Assembly (NCBI GenBank): GCA_029935275.1
Contig: JAOZKQ010000128.1
Coordinates: 1 to 6,271, forward strand
Source of the DNA: Bacteroidales bacterium
GTDB lineage: Bacteria > Bacteroidota > Bacteroidia > Bacteroidales > VadinHA17
Length of the DNA: 6,271 nucleotides
Direction: 5' to 3'
A program made the position numbers and the translations under genes. This document shows positions 6,204 through 6,271 of the stretch, one piece after another (within the stretch, counting starts at the first letter, position 1; each line of letters opens with the position of its first letter). The notes beneath the pieces are model-generated. The model worked only from the letters and a program-made list of their open reading frames with translations, had not been told where the DNA came from and made no database searches.

Positions 6204-6271
6204 TATGCTATCCTTAATACCTTAATTAAAAAAAAAGTAAACACTAAGATAATAATAATAATGTAAATAAA
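6204..6271. other. AT-rich leader upstream of the sigma gene
   Basis: This edge segment holds the Shine-Dalgarno, a TTAATTAA palindrome at 6222-6229, a 9-A run at 6228-6236 and a short AAT trinucleotide repeat at about 6249-6262. No TAnnTTTG element reads towards the sigma gene, so its promoter either diverges from that consensus or lies outside the window. Confidence 0.6.
6211..6215 (-). promoter_or_regulatory. Shine-Dalgarno AAGGA fixing the TTG start of the sigma gene
   Basis: On the minus strand AAGGA is followed by 7 nt (TAGCATA) and then TTG. This is a near-ideal anti-Shine-Dalgarno match and spacing, in contrast to the other genes here, which lack one. It decides the start of the sigma factor because no ATG is available in frame. 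Confidence 0.65.

Noticed and set aside
1572..6229. TTAATTAA occurring at 1572-1579, 4902-4909 and 6222-6229, each at a gene border
   Set aside because: In DNA this AT-rich about one copy is expected by chance in the window and AT-only 8-mers concentrate outside coding sequence; three copies are not enough for an operator claim.

Overview
The window looks like a chromosomal segment of an AT-rich member of the Bacteroidota. The evidence is a truncated lipoprotein ending in a Fibrobacter-succinogenes-type (FISUMP) domain, an ECF sigma factor beside a zinc-less single-pass membrane protein, a large exported TPR-CHAT protein, mostly A-rich translation starts without a Shine-Dalgarno, and one TAnnTTTG promoter-like element. 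No species can be named from the sequence alone. There are no RNA genes, CRISPR arrays, insertion sequences or phage genes that I can support.

Layout, left to right. (1) Positions 1-1558, minus strand: the first 519 residues of a lipoprotein that runs off the left edge. It has a lipobox, four Ig-like units spaced exactly 106 residues apart, and the beginning of a FISUMP domain. (2) Positions 1559-1969: a 411-bp divergent intergenic region holding a promoter-like element, a small hairpin and a doubtful 32-codon ORF. (3) Positions 1970-4909, plus strand: a 979-residue protein with a signal peptide, about nine TPR-like helical repeats, a CHAT (caspase/separase-fold) peptidase domain with an intact His/Cys dyad, and a C-terminal membrane anchor. 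(4) Positions 4902-5627, minus strand: a membrane protein with a cytoplasmic anti-sigma-like N-terminus and a periplasmic TPR domain. It overlaps the CHAT gene tail to tail by 8 bp. (5) Positions 5637-6203, minus strand: an ECF-type sigma factor, first gene of a two-gene operon with (4), starting at TTG behind a good Shine-Dalgarno. (6) Positions 6204-6271: AT-rich leader.

Working model (inference): the sigma factor is held by the cytoplasmic part of the TPR membrane protein. The periplasmic TPR-CHAT protein, anchored in the same membrane, is a candidate partner or protease acting on that regulator's periplasmic TPR domain. The Ig-like/FISUMP lipoprotein, probably displayed on the outer membrane, could be an output or merely a neighbour. 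The layout recalls the TPR-CHAT protease / sigma-regulator logic of type III-E CRISPR systems (Csx29-Csx30-sigma), but here the protease is predicted to be exported and no CRISPR component is present.
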